DNA from: Steromphala cineraria | Lineage: Eukaryota > Mollusca > Gastropoda > Trochida > Trochidae | Reading direction: 5' to 3' | Assembly: GCA_916613615.1 (NCBI GenBank) | Contig: OU744721.1 | Location: forward strand, 54,136,747-54,200,746 | Length of the DNA: 64,000 nucleotides | Shown: positions 24,101-31,394 of the stretch, one piece after another | How the letters are laid out: each line of letters starts with the position of its first letter | Position numbering within the stretch: position 1 is the stretch's first letter | Notes under the pieces: generated by a model | Told to the model about the DNA's origin: nothing | Databases searched by the model: none | Seen by the model: only the letters and a program-made list of their open reading frames with translations | Position numbers and translations under genes: made by a program

Positions 24101-26276
24101 AGATGTTATAAACATTGTTGATGGAATATTGTGTTATTATGAGAGTGAATAATATTTGTGATTTATGAGGATACTTGTTAAATTGTGATAAGGAAACTTG
24201 TATCTGTGTATTCTTTTCTATAGTGCATATATCCATGCACATGCTTAAAGCACTGAGTGACATAGTACCCCTTGTCAACGAGTACAGAACATTCCCTAGG
24301 GAGAACACAACCGTTCACCTGTCAGATTCAGACTACCATCGTATCATACCAGGTACCCAATTACTGCTGGGTGGACAGAGGCACGCTTCGAACTAAGTCA
24401 CTTATACCCCTCTTCCGATCTCGTTGCTATGGTTTCCTTTGTTTTAACTGTAGGTGTATTGACGGATACACCTCTCCTTTCAATGTTGTAAGTGTAGGTT
24501 ATCCACTGATACACCTCTACTTTTCTGATACACCAACACTTTATTGTTAATCTACACTTAGTCAGGAGAAGAGATCCTTAACGAATTTTAAATTTTTGAG
24601 AATGATAATGAAAGAAGGTGGGAATGGAACCATGTTGATGAGCAGCGATTCTATCAACTGAGCTAATGAGGATTGATACAAGCAGAGGTACTTTCTGTTG
24701 TTTTATGTATATATGTATTCTATATATATAAACCTATGTATATAATTACTGGCATGTACCAATTTTAAGGAAATGAAGTTAGTTTGTGGTTTTAAACCGC
24801 ATTTAGAAGAGTATTATTAATATTCTATTCTATGATATAGTTAGGTCAAGAGCTGTATACTTAAAGAATGATGGAATTCTCCTTTTTGTCAAATATGACT
24901 CGACTGGAGTGGGGTATAAGTCAGATATACCCACACTTCTATATATCTAACTAACCCAGGGTGACACCATAAGTTTCTCAACTCAAATCAACCCTTCCAA
25001 CTCTGAGATTACCAGGCAACAGGTTAACCACCCATGCAGCGAGCTGCGTCCGTTGTTGCTGAACTATTCTGATAGCGGTCGAATGACAATTGCACAGGAC
25101 CACGTGCCACCACTTAAGTATAAAAAATGATACATTTCAATTTCATAAACAATGAAAGAAAGGTTGATACATTGTCACTTATCACTTACTGCCGTTGATC
25201 TCTTCCCGGTTGTAGATCTTCATGTACTTAATCTGGTTGACTCCATTGTCTCCCAGTTGAACACTCCACCAGGCGTTGCTCCTCTCGTCTGTGTGGGCAC
25301 AATTTTCCAGTTCTTGGTTTGTGGTCTTAATACCATCAACGGCAAGACCAGGTTTCATGTGTCTCCATTTCCCCTGTTGACTGGCATTACCATTCAAAGC
25401 AACATTTTCTGCAATTAAATCAGTCATACAGGTCTTTATTTTACTCCTAGGGAAACATGCGATAAACCCAAATAGTATGTCTACATACTAATTTGTTTTA
25501 TGCCATCTGAATATGGAATTATGACTTACCACATATAAAAGATTTGATAGAGTGCTCAGCTTACAAGTTTAGCGTAACTTGAATACATTTACAACGTCCT
25601 AAATTTTATGATTGGCATATGGTACATAGTATCTTCAATATGTTGTTATTCCAAAACTATTGCCTATGTTGGGTATGTAAATGTCGCCTCATTTCTGTCA
25701 TGTGTAGCTGTAACAATATTTTTTAATTAGACAGAGGTAGTGTCAATTTTAAAAAAACATTTCATAACAGAGTATCTGACTTTTGCTGACAGCAGATAAC
25801 ATTTTCTAAATCAGAACATACTATGCTAATGCACCAATGACGATGTGTATGTGTTTCAGATTTCGATCTACTCACTTTTCTGACAGTAAGGTCCATACCA
25901 GCCAGTTTTACACGACCTACATCTTTTTAACAGATTTCTTTTACATCCCTCCTCACAGTTGCAGACACTTGCTGGAAAATATAACACGCATGATGCATAG
26001 TTTGATACCCATTATTCGAAATGTTAACTAACACTTAGTGCAAAACCAATCGCTGCACAGAAACATGTGCTCCAATGTGAAAAATGTGAATGATCAGGCC
26101 TTAATCTGTTGTTTTTCAAGCATGATATGATGCACGTTTTATGACTTTAACCAACTCTTATATATTGAGATTTTTGAAATATTACAAGCAAGATATGGAG
26201 TTTTTACTCACCCACTAGGTCATATAAACAAGCTGTTATGACGCACACACAGAGGAGACAAATCTTTGCGCTCAAC
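8939..26276 (-). CDS. Gene 1: fucolectin-EGF transmembrane receptor, ten-exon model
   Basis: Joined minus-strand exons: 26276-26212, 25971-25876, 25408-25190, 23790-23611, 23302-23165, 22834-22703, 22546-22412, 22250-22137, 21834-21723, 9119-8939. All borders are GT/AG and every junction keeps frame through to TGA. If the Met is split as AT|G before the first listed exon, the product is 457 residues. Predicted order is signal peptide (1-22), Cys-rich module (to about 54), fucolectin/FTP lectin (55-187), four EGF-type modules (188-360), TM helix (about 365-385) and tail (398-457). By family knowledge FTP domains bind fucose-type glycans and EGF arrays act as stalks; ligand binding plus tyrosine signalling is inference. 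The fourth EGF module has lost half its cysteines. The last intron is 12.6 kb because of a DIRS insertion. Transcription is not proven. Confidence 0.8.
9120..10928. other. Gene 1 last intron, downstream part
   Basis: No gene seen. At 9970-10250 lies sequence that reappears inverted at 19530-19770, on the other side of the DIRS element (shared TGTCCATGTCAC, ACCAAAAGTG and CTGGTTCTCA). This suggests a fold-back element that received the DIRS insertion. A GC-richer patch at 10260-10380 is unassigned. Confidence 0.45.
10972..11129. repeat. DIRS left inverted terminal repeat
   Basis: 158 bp, inverse of 19044-19201 with only a couple of mismatches (for example at 10982 and near 11091). It is the 3' end of the element relative to its genes. 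Confidence 0.92.
11189..11277. repeat. DIRS internal complementary region
   Basis: Bases 11189-11241 are the perfect inverse of the left outer end 10929-10981. Bases 11239-11277 are the perfect inverse of the right outer end 19185-19223. They overlap by three bases (TAT). In the DIRS replication model this region templates the joining of the two ends into a circle. Confidence 0.93.
11499..12593 (-). CDS. DIRS tyrosine recombinase
   Basis: 364 codons from the ATG at 12593-12591 to a stop at 11499. The same frame stays open much further upstream, but only through duplicated and RT-overlapping sequence. An N-terminal SAM-like domain (FDVRSVTVPQVADYLVHL region) is followed by the catalytic part: Arg in AARISELHAL, the H-x-x-R box in PHEIRAIS, and the nucleophile Tyr in FANHYLRDVS. 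These are the residues expected of the phage-integrase/Cre family as used by DIRS elements to insert circular DNA. The ATG overlaps the stop of the duplicated RT tail at 12569. All catalytic boxes are present, so the enzyme may be functional. Confidence 0.88.
   Translation of the reverse strand: MGCLQDGMRSAGFSEAVASAVATSQRSSTRKLYDFQWAAFMTFCEGKGFDVRSVTVPQVADYLVHLRTVRKLKASSINTNLAAILSVLRKKDPDLNTSVLKELIRTYRNVDGRHKLRPPEWDLAIVLNHLKSEHYEPLTDTTLLRLTIKTCFLVAMGSAARISELHALQADLLRFEVRDGGSATLGLAPEFLCKNQGADERGRTFTLPSISSAIEPTDEQERLLCPVRALRIYVEKTRTLRQGRRRLFLPHSQTSSKELDKRQLGVYLRSAVVDAYKAAGLPAPARTNPHEIRAISATMALHSNLSVADIMAGCFWKSGLVFANHYLRDVSTEDLEGVARLRAQVFAQQRTTGAPPARGRNHPR
12273..13449. repeat. 585/590-bp tandem duplication of the RT tail and recombinase start
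   Basis: Unit 1 is 12273-12857 and unit 2 is 12858-13449, joined at a short GT microhomology near 12858. They differ mainly in a G run (10 G at 12806-12815, 16 G at 13391-13406). The outcome is that an N-terminal recombinase piece precedes a second copy of the RT tail and then the full recombinase. Confidence 0.87.
13154..15127 (-). CDS. DIRS reverse transcriptase-RNase H
   Basis: 657 codons from ATG at 15127-15125 (MEEPTRRGDSW), overlapping the end of Gag, to the stop at 13154. The frame is open further upstream to 15274. The RT fingers and palm carry WRLIHDLKQFN, LDLQDAYLHI and the active site YLDDGFGS (a Y-x-DD box). RNase H follows with LYVDASTQGWG, FLELNAIRLA, VHTDSSTAAW and NVLADALSR, the usual D-E-D-D set. 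The C-terminal LLLVAPNWPARPWY segment is typical of DIRS polyproteins. Its 3' end overlaps the first copy of the recombinase start (ATG at 13178). No stop or frameshift is visible inside. Confidence 0.9.
   Translation of the reverse strand: MEEPTRRGDSWAPPLLPPAAVEVRDGAVGGRLSTFVANWRQLGLDEYVCQTLERGFRIPVHTRPPLTCSPVERPLEPERLARTLEQVEILITKEAVSELPLQGLTPGFYSPVFVRPKKDRKKWRLIHDLKQFNRSYLERPPYFRLLTVRSIMRLLQPYSRMVSLDLQDAYLHIPICPADCKYLRFVLAGRHFQWKVLPFGIATAPWLFTRVTQPIVQFLHRHDIQFAMYLDDGFGSHCSPSVLTEQRDFVIALFRRLGWLVNLDKSDLVPTTSLVFLGVRLDTTQDKAFVTEEWMGRYRELLADACRGPLSLRQWHRLLGFLTSAQDFTRRGRLHLRPLQIVLNGHVREVSCGHHIRMPQDLIHHLRWWQDESNVLAGVPLRQPPAGSQLYVDASTQGWGAHLGTDQAAGVWSPAQAELHINFLELNAIRLAIDHWSDRLENQVLCVHTDSSTAAWSINKQGSTKAGSLLQLVMELFRLVDELNISIRAVHIPGAKNVLADALSRPDKPPSTEWMLHPRVFEAICLQFGRPHVDLFATRLNHQLPVYVSPVPDPLAWGLDALALGWEGMDAYAFPPPPPAILTQVVAKVQETRRLRLLLVAPNWPARPWYVPLRRLCAQEPVPLPSRWDLLRSNPSRRVHENPQVLHLHVWVVSKTE
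15102..16899 (-). pseudogene. DIRS Gag-like ORF1 (in-frame stop and frameshift)
   Basis: Begins MDLVRCDSATPYRAYCGRCG with a CxxC...CRLCRNTC...CAEC zinc-binding-like region (16899-16699). It then meets an in-frame TAG at 16698-16696. The same frame continues after it as an acidic, Ser/Pro-rich and then Lys/Arg-rich segment (16629 onwards). Near 15590-15610 the plausible protein jumps frame: the track that continues as ALYRGFGSVAGNLAQIML and ends with a basic tail is the one closing at 15102, 25 bases past the RT ATG. Whether the TAG is read through or removed is unknown. No enzyme domain; a nucleocapsid role is inferred from position and family. Confidence 0.7.
15791..18370. repeat. Exact 1290-bp tandem duplication inside DIRS
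   Basis: Unit 1 is 15791-17080 and unit 2 is 17081-18370. Every segment compared is identical, including the TAG, the G runs and the GGCAGGCGG leader repeats. The join is GCAGACGGCA|GCGACCGGGA at 17080/17081. It is either very recent or an assembly artefact. Confidence 0.88.
17081..18189 (-). pseudogene. Second, truncated copy of the DIRS Gag ORF
   Basis: Identical to 15791-16899. The Cys-rich start is at 18189, with the same TAG at 17988-17986. The body is cut off at the duplication junction 17081/17080, after which it runs into leader repeats and stops at 17068. It is the promoter-proximal copy, so it would be translated first. Confidence 0.85.
18226..18795. repeat. DIRS leader minisatellite, about 67-bp unit
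   Basis: Seven to eight units, each with GACGGCAGGCGGCAGGCGG, then AAGCGCCCGTCCAGACGCC, then TCGCCTAG. A partial array of two units occurs also at 16936-17080 as part of the duplicated block. It lies between the right ITR and Gag, in the position of a 5' leader. Confidence 0.85.
19044..19201. repeat. DIRS right inverted terminal repeat
   Basis: 158 bp, inverse of 10972-11129. It is the 5' end of the element; the promoter should lie here or just inside, but no clear TATA motif was assigned. Confidence 0.92.
19224..21722. other. Gene 1 last intron, upstream part
   Basis: No gene recognised. It contains the inverted counterpart (19530-19770) of 9970-10250, long AT-rich tracts, and a less AT-rich patch at 21360-21660 without assignable features. 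Confidence 0.45.
21723..21834 (-). CDS. Gene 1, transmembrane exon
   Basis: 112 bp, acceptor TGTTTTAG, donor GTAAGT from 21722. It encodes DSGTKW followed by VLPMVVSALGTGLLIFLCSA, a single hydrophobic helix, and then HFCLLRQG with a basic stop-transfer flank. It ends with AG, which joins G of the tail exon to give Arg. Confidence 0.87.
22137..22250 (-). CDS. Gene 1, EGF-type module 4, degenerate
   Basis: 114 bp, acceptor TTCCAG, donor GTATTC from 22136. It reads LKDERYGPDCSERCSHC, then FGSCEDGREDGPIDR. Against the 138-bp counterpart 41728-41865 it has a 24-bp in-frame deletion. The first Cys has become Leu and three more are gone, leaving four of eight. Frame and splice signals are intact, so the exon can still be read through, but the module can hardly fold as a normal EGF unit. 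Confidence 0.75.
22412..22546 (-). CDS. Gene 1, EGF-type module 3
   Basis: 135 bp, acceptor CTTTCAG, donor GTATGA from 22411. It encodes CQDGWYGPSCSSTCGHCVNK, then CNKTNGDCSLGCGDGWSG and RKCD. It is nearly identical to 42850-42984 in gene 2 at protein level. Phase 1-1. Confidence 0.88.
22703..22834 (-). CDS. Gene 1, EGF-type module 2
   Basis: 132 bp, acceptor CTCCAG, donor GTATGG from 22702. It reads CTEGKYGPNCLSTCGHC, then CNKITGECLGPCQRGWDGRN ending CDG. Eight cysteines are present and the module is intact. The orthologous position in gene 2 is destroyed by insertions (44052-44526). Confidence 0.87.
23165..23302 (-). CDS. Gene 1, EGF-type module 1
   Basis: 138 bp, acceptor TTTTTACAG, donor GTGAGT from 23164. 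It encodes CSDGWFGEDCEKQCNCLNAK and continues through DLCDKVDGSC to YTGYDC, eight cysteines in the laminin/MEGF-type spacing. Phase 1-1, as for all modules of this gene. Confidence 0.88.
23611..23790 (-). CDS. Gene 1, fucolectin (FTP) domain, second half
   Basis: 180 bp, acceptor CTGTTCAG. The donor is GTTGGTATAT from 23610, weaker than usual but identical in gene 2. It encodes LWRRKGMEILLDGKRC, GTIEDVMCIQTLMGHNLTI and YYSVCEVQVF, which completes the jelly-roll. The E-V-x-V-F-G type ending is the normal C-terminus of F5/8C-like domains. Three cysteines. Phase 1-1. Confidence 0.88.
24250..24671 (-). mobile_element. tRNA-headed SINE relic in gene 1 lectin intron
   Basis: On the minus strand from 24671 it reads CCTCATTAGCTCAGTTGATA, a good Pol III A box. 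A B-box-like GGTTCCATTCC follows at 24631-24621. A body with CCACCCAGCAGTAATTGGGT near 24380-24350 follows. Ends and target duplications were not found, and the mutated B box indicates an old copy. It sits between the two lectin exons. Confidence 0.55.
24765..25075 (-). mobile_element. Second SINE-like relic in the same intron
   Basis: The minus strand has a tRNA-like head (GGGTGGTTAACCTGTTGCC near 25035, with a decayed B box) and ends near 24765 in GCGGTTTAAAACCACAAAC. This resembles the GGCGTTTAACCCCACATCAC tail of the SINE at 59614. Weak but consistent in orientation. Confidence 0.4.
25190..25408 (-). CDS. Gene 1, fucolectin (FTP) domain, first half
   Basis: 219 bp, acceptor TTGCAG, donor GTAAGT from 25189. 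It reads NVALNGNASQQG, GLAVDGIKTT, CAHTDERSNAWWSVQLGD and then IKYMKIYNRE. These match the family pattern of the fucolectin/tachylectin-4/pentraxin-1 domain: N-x-A-x-N/G, A-V-D-G, C-x-H-T, W-W-x-V-x-L-G, and I-x-N-R. The His after the first Cys is the position used for fucose in characterised fucolectins. Phase 1-1. Confidence 0.9.
25876..25971 (-). CDS. Gene 1, N-terminal Cys-rich module exon
   Basis: 96 bp, acceptor TTTTCCAG, donor GTGAGT from 25875. It encodes SVCNCEEGCKRNLLKRC followed by RSCKTGWYGPYCQK, seven cysteines ending in the GWYGPYC signature of an EGF module. It is a phase 1-1 exon and joins in frame with both neighbours. It lies between the signal peptide and the lectin domain, an unusual N-terminal cap. 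Confidence 0.85.
26212..26276 (-). CDS. Gene 1, signal-peptide exon
   Basis: 65 bp, acceptor CAG at 26279-26277, donor GTGAGT from 26211. It reads LSAKICLLCVCVITACLYDL then V, a Cys-rich hydrophobic signal-peptide core. It starts with a lone G and ends with a lone G that completes GCA (Ala) in the next exon. No internal ATG precedes the hydrophobic core, so the start codon lies in, or is split with, an upstream exon not identified. Confidence 0.8.
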
Positions 26277-27502
26277 CTGAAAGCCACACAAAATTACATA
26301 AAAAGGTTAGCAACATTTGGTAATGTTCCTTACTTGACCAATGGCCAACTATGTTCATCATCTACTATGAATCTTCTATTAAACATTAACGTGCATGTTA
26401 CTCAATGGATCTTGATACCAGTGGGCTTATATATTGTAAAATGTGAATAGAAGTGACTAATTACATTCGTTCTAAACCTACTTGAAAGTAGGGCATTGTT
26501 CATATAACCTTTCTCATTACGATGAGGATGATTATTCTTAAGTATTCCCTGGATCTCGACATCTGTAAAGATGATGACATGAATGATTTTTACTCTTTAT
26601 ATCGGTTGTAATTTGTTTACAATGTTCGATATTATACACGTGACGTGCATCTTGTTTAAGATTGGAGAGGATGATTGACCGATATTGCAGAAAAAACTAT
26701 AATAGATGAATTTCATGAAAAATATACCTGCAATACCAAGCAAATAACATTAACAACTTATCTTGGAGATAACCTAGCTTATTACAAACATGAAGAACGT
26801 ACAACTGACTTTGCAGGACAGGGATGTAAGGTGTATCATATCGTTATGACCTATGTTGTAACAACAAGGCCTCAAACTCAAAGATGAAATTGGATAATCA
26901 CTAACCTCTCTTTGAGGGTCAGCTTAAAACGGAACTTTATAAATTCAAAACAAACATGTAATTTCTCATGTTTCATGTTTACATTTATATACTGAGATAG
27001 AGTAAGAAATTGAAATTTTTGAAATTAACATATTATATCCGTGTGCAATATTTATTAGGAAAATGTAACCATCAGCTTCAGTATTAGATAATAATCAATA
27101 CTTTCAAAATGAGAGAACAGGAAATGTAGTACTAAACTCATGGGAAACAGAAACAGTTTCCCTTTGTATCTGAATTTATTGATAATATCTAAGATGGATG
27201 TGTCAACACTGTAAACTTAAGAAATGTTTGTATCCACAGTGTTTGAATTCAAATGTGTTTGAATTTGCTTATGGTTTAGAAAAAAGGCATTTGATTCTAG
27301 GATTTCAAAAACCAGGTTACAGACATTTCAAGTTTTCCTGCAATTCAATCGGCAACGTGTTGTCACAATATAAACCTGACAGTGGAAATCATACAGGAAA
27401 CGAAACTTGTATTACAGCAACAATGATAAGTGCTGGCACGTGACAATAGCCAACTCAATCTCTCAATCTCAATGAGGTCATGGACACCAATTTTATAAAT
27501 AA
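26277..27502. other. Upstream flank of gene 1, paralogous to 338-1530
   Basis: Promoter and first exon of gene 1 are expected here, but no TATA box, ATG exon or donor could be chosen with confidence. The stretch aligns with the gene 0 flank throughout. The 81-codon frame at 27198 (MCQHCKLKKCL...) is not conserved in the paralogue and is not called. Confidence 0.5.
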
Positions 27503-28609
27503 CTAGAAATCTGTGCATGTGATGCACTGTGATGTCCCCCGCTAACATTTAATCCGAAAGTGACCCTACCCCAATTATGTACAAATTTCATATTGTTTCC
27601 ATGGAAACCAGAAAAATAACAATTCAGAATAACCAAAGTAGCAAAAGGCACCACTCCTCCAGTAGTTCTAACCACATATCAAGTCTAGAAAAAATATTTT
27701 TAATAGTATTTAAGCTAAAGTACGGAAACAGACCCTACCCCCCATATAAACCTAGTTCAACTTGTTTCTTTAGAAACCAGAAAAAAAATCAGAATAACCA
27801 AAATAGCAAAAGGCACCACTCCAGTACTAGATCTAACCACATACCAAGTTTCATTAAAATATATTGAACAGTTTTGAAGATATTGCCCGGAAATGGTCCT
27901 TTCAAACTGTTGCCATGGAAACCAGGAATATTATATAATTTAGAATGACCAAAATAGCAAAAGGCACCACTCCACCACTAGATCTAACCACATACCAAGT
28001 TTCGTTAAAAAATATTTAGCAGTTTTGAAGATATGGTCTGGAAACGAAAGCATCCCCCAATATGCACTAAGTTCAAAATCTTTCCATGGAAACCAGAAAA
28101 AAAAATTCAGAATAACCAAAATAGCAAAAGGCACCACTCCAGTACTAGATCTAACCATATACCAAGTTTCGTTAAAATATATTGAACGTTTTTTGAGATA
28201 TGGTCTGGAAACGAAAGCATCCCCCAATATGCACTAAGTTCAAAATGTTTCCATGGAAACCATAAAAAATAAAAAATTCAGAATAACCAAAATAGTAAAA
28301 GGCACCACTCCAGTACTAGATCTAACCACATACCAAGTTTCGTTAAAATATATTGAACAGGTTTGAAGATATGGTCCGGAAACGAAAGTATCCCCCAATA
28401 TTTTTTTTTATCACTTTATTTCTTTTCTGAGGTACCATACATTTTCTTGTAACATGTTACATCTACATGTATATAAATACTTTCAAAGTTATCATGATTG
28501 GTTTGCATGTATACATTTCATCTGTCTATAGCAAATTGAATAATGAACAGTTATCACAATTGGTTTACACGGTATACAATTTCACACATTAGAGCAAAAG
28601 ATAGTAATT

Positions 28610-30973
28610 TTATGTAAAAAGACTGTGGCATGAAGACCAAAATGACATGAAATTTTCGTATCTGCATTCGGTGTAGAGTATCTGTTTACTTACGTTATAT
28701 GTTTCCTGTAAAACTGATTTTAGGCCCTCTATGTGAGGTTTTTTGTTTTGGCATTTACAGGTGTAAATAAAGTGTTTTGTAACAGTAAAAATCAAATTTA
28801 GAACGTCATTTCGTTTTTCTTTATAACCGAAAAATATATGTTTAATATTTGGATTCAAACTGACATCAGTTTTACTTTTGATCCAGTCAAATAAGCGATG
28901 CCATAGACTCTTTACATGTACACAGTCATATAACAGATGTTTTATAGTTTCATTTTGGCATTTACAAAAGGTACATAATGGGGAATCTTGTAATTTAAAC
29001 ATGACAGCACTTTTATTTGTTGTTAATATTCTATGGATGATTCGGTATTGAAACCATCGTAACTTGTAGCTAATTGTGCTCCTAAAAGGAATATAATTAT
29101 ATATCTTCCACTCATCTTTATCTATATTTAGTCCAAGCTCCATTTCCCATTTTATTTCGCTACTGACTCGATTATGTGACAAATATGATTTTGACAGATT
29201 CATGTAAAAATCTTTACATCCTTTAGTTGACTTAAACAGTATTTTCAAACTATCAGGAATAAATGGCAAATCAAGTTTCTTGTTAAAGCTTACATTCTTT
29301 CGAATGTATTTTTTCATAGATTGAATCAATCCATTAAATTCTAAAAAGTTTGTTTTCAAATGGTATATTTTTTTAAATTCAGTAAAATCAAAGAATGAAC
29401 CATCATCCTTTAAAAAGTCATTAATGAAAAGTATGTTTGATTTTACATAATGGTCTAACAAGACTGGTTTGTTGTCAATCAAGATATTGTCATTGGTCCA
29501 GAGGTATTCACTTTGAAAATTGTTTACACTAATGCAACTTTTTAATGTGGCCCATGCATCGAAAACATCTTTCCAAAAGACATTTCTAATATTTGGTATA
29601 ATAGATCTTTTTAAATAGGTTGATCCCATTTCTATAGGATTTAAAACGGAAAGTGGTAGGAAGCATTTTGTTAAATTGTTCAAATTTGTATTCTTAGAGT
29701 ACAGTCTTCTTATCCAAGATACTTTTTGTGATAGTATAGTTTCTAAAATTAATGGCGCCCTTAGTCCCCCCTTTTCGTAGTCTTGTACAATCACGTTTCG
29801 TTTGACTTTATCTGGCTTTCCCCTCCAAATGAATTGAAAGCATTTTTGTTGTAGTGTATTTATAGTATCAACTTTTGGGTTAGGAATTGATGTAAAGAGA
29901 TGGTTTAGTGTTGGCAGTATAAGACTTTTGAGAACAGTTATCCTACCCATAGGTGTAAGATCTCTTCGAGACCATAGAGTCATTTGGTTATCAATCTTCT
30001 TTAGTTTATCTTTATAATTTCTTTCAACCATTTCTGCCACATTATGCTGAAAATGTATACCGAGGAGTGTAAAAGAACGTTGTGTCCAGTCCATGTCTAT
30101 TGAATCACAGTATTTTGTAGATGAAAGTTGTTTTGATCCAATCCATATTACCTTCGTTTTCTCAATGTTTATTTTTAAGCCAGAGAAAGATGCATATATA
30201 TTCAAAGTATCCATAGTCGCCTTAAAACATTTCTCAGTTCCATCAAGAATTATTGTCGTATCGTCAGCAAATTGAGTAAGGAGATATTCAAGGTCCAACA
30301 TTTCAATACCTTTTATGTTTTCATTAGTTCGTAACATGTGAGCAAGTATTTCAGCACAAATTAGAAAAATATAGGGCGACAATGGGTCGCCTTGTCTGCA
30401 ACCTCTTGTAATTTTGAAAAAATCTGAAGCAAATCCATTTATTAAAACACTTGAAGTTATATCTGAGTAAAATGTTTTGATCCATTGTTTAAGAGATGGT
30501 CCGAAATTGAAGAAATTTAGACAGCTATCAATAAATTTCCATTCGACTGAATCAAATGCCTTTTCAAAATCGATAAGTATCAGGATACCTGGTATGTTCA
30601 TATAGTCCGTATATTCCATTATGTCCTGTACTAATCTTGTACATTCTCCTATATATCTGCCTTTCATAAAACCTTTTTGGTCTTCATTAATAATTGTCGG
30701 TAAAACTTTTTTGATACGTGCAGATATCGTTGCTGATGCTATCTTGTATGATGTGTTAAGTAATGATATTGGTCGATAATTCTTTATGTATTCCCTTGAC
30801 TTTTCCTTTTTTGGTATACATGTAATTAGCCCTTGTTTTTGACTTATTGATAATTCACCTTTCCTAAACGAACAATTTAAAGAGTTTATCAAAAATGAGT
30901 GTATGTCCCTCCAGAAAAACTTGTAGAATTCGGTTGTAAATCCAGATGGACCAGGACTTTTTTCATTCTTCAT
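28610..30973 (-). CDS. LINE ORF2 part 2: reverse transcriptase
   Basis: 787 open codons. RT landmarks: YRPISLLNTSYKIASATIS, LILIDFEKAFDSVEW, GCRQGDPLSPYIFLICAEIL and QFADDTTIILDG with the FADD catalytic box. A long C-terminal region ends in the zinc-ribbon-like CTFCKCQNETIKHLLYDC. The first in-frame ATG lies inside the protein: similarity extends upstream past the stop near 31046, so this is not a natural start. Confidence 0.92.
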   Translation of the reverse strand: MKNEKSPGPSGFTTEFYKFFWRDIHSFLINSLNCSFRKGELSISQKQGLITCIPKKEKSREYIKNYRPISLLNTSYKIASATISARIKKVLPTIINEDQKGFMKGRYIGECTRLVQDIMEYTDYMNIPGILILIDFEKAFDSVEWKFIDSCLNFFNFGPSLKQWIKTFYSDITSSVLINGFASDFFKITRGCRQGDPLSPYIFLICAEILAHMLRTNENIKGIEMLDLEYLLTQFADDTTIILDGTEKCFKATMDTLNIYASFSGLKINIEKTKVIWIGSKQLSSTKYCDSIDMDWTQRSFTLLGIHFQHNVAEMVERNYKDKLKKIDNQMTLWSRRDLTPMGRITVLKSLILPTLNHLFTSIPNPKVDTINTLQQKCFQFIWRGKPDKVKRNVIVQDYEKGGLRAPLILETILSQKVSWIRRLYSKNTNLNNLTKCFLPLSVLNPIEMGSTYLKRSIIPNIRNVFWKDVFDAWATLKSCISVNNFQSEYLWTNDNILIDNKPVLLDHYVKSNILFINDFLKDDGSFFDFTEFKKIYHLKTNFLEFNGLIQSMKKYIRKNVSFNKKLDLPFIPDSLKILFKSTKGCKDFYMNLSKSYLSHNRVSSEIKWEMELGLNIDKDEWKIYNYIPFRSTISYKLRWFQYRIIHRILTTNKSAVMFKLQDSPLCTFCKCQNETIKHLLYDCVHVKSLWHRLFDWIKSKTDVSLNPNIKHIFFGYKEKRNDVLNLIFTVTKHFIYTCKCQNKKPHIEGLKSVLQETYNVSKQILYTECRYENFMSFWSSCHSLFT

Positions 30974-31394
30974 GTTCTTTAGGGCGTTAAGGACTTCCTG
31001 ATATTGAAGTTCCCCTTCGAGACTATCCGATTCCTCTGTAGTTAATTAAGCAATGTCGCTATTTGCAAATAACAGTTCAAGATTTGCATCCTTCACTTCT
31101 CTACTTGTATAAAGGTTATTATAAAAAGATTTTACATGTTGAATAATACCATTTGTATCGGTTATCATTTTGCCCTCATTATTCAATTTTGGCTTTATTT
31201 AGAAACCTTTGTTTTTCAAGAGACAAAAAGTATTTAGTTTGTTTCTCTCCCTCTTCAATGCTAGTTGCCTTTGATCTAAGTATAACGCCGTCTGTCCTTA
31301 TCTTATTTAATTCAAGTTTTCTACTTTTTACATCGTTTATTTTTGTGATATGTTCAGTCTTTTCATTATCATCACACGTATCTAAATCATATTC

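Noticed and set aside
27198..27443. Nuclear-receptor zinc-finger exon (MCQHCKLKKCL)
   Set aside because: The match is short, there is no preceding finger or splice context, and the paralogous sequence near 1213 does not preserve the frame; a related non-coding fragment occurs at 55640.
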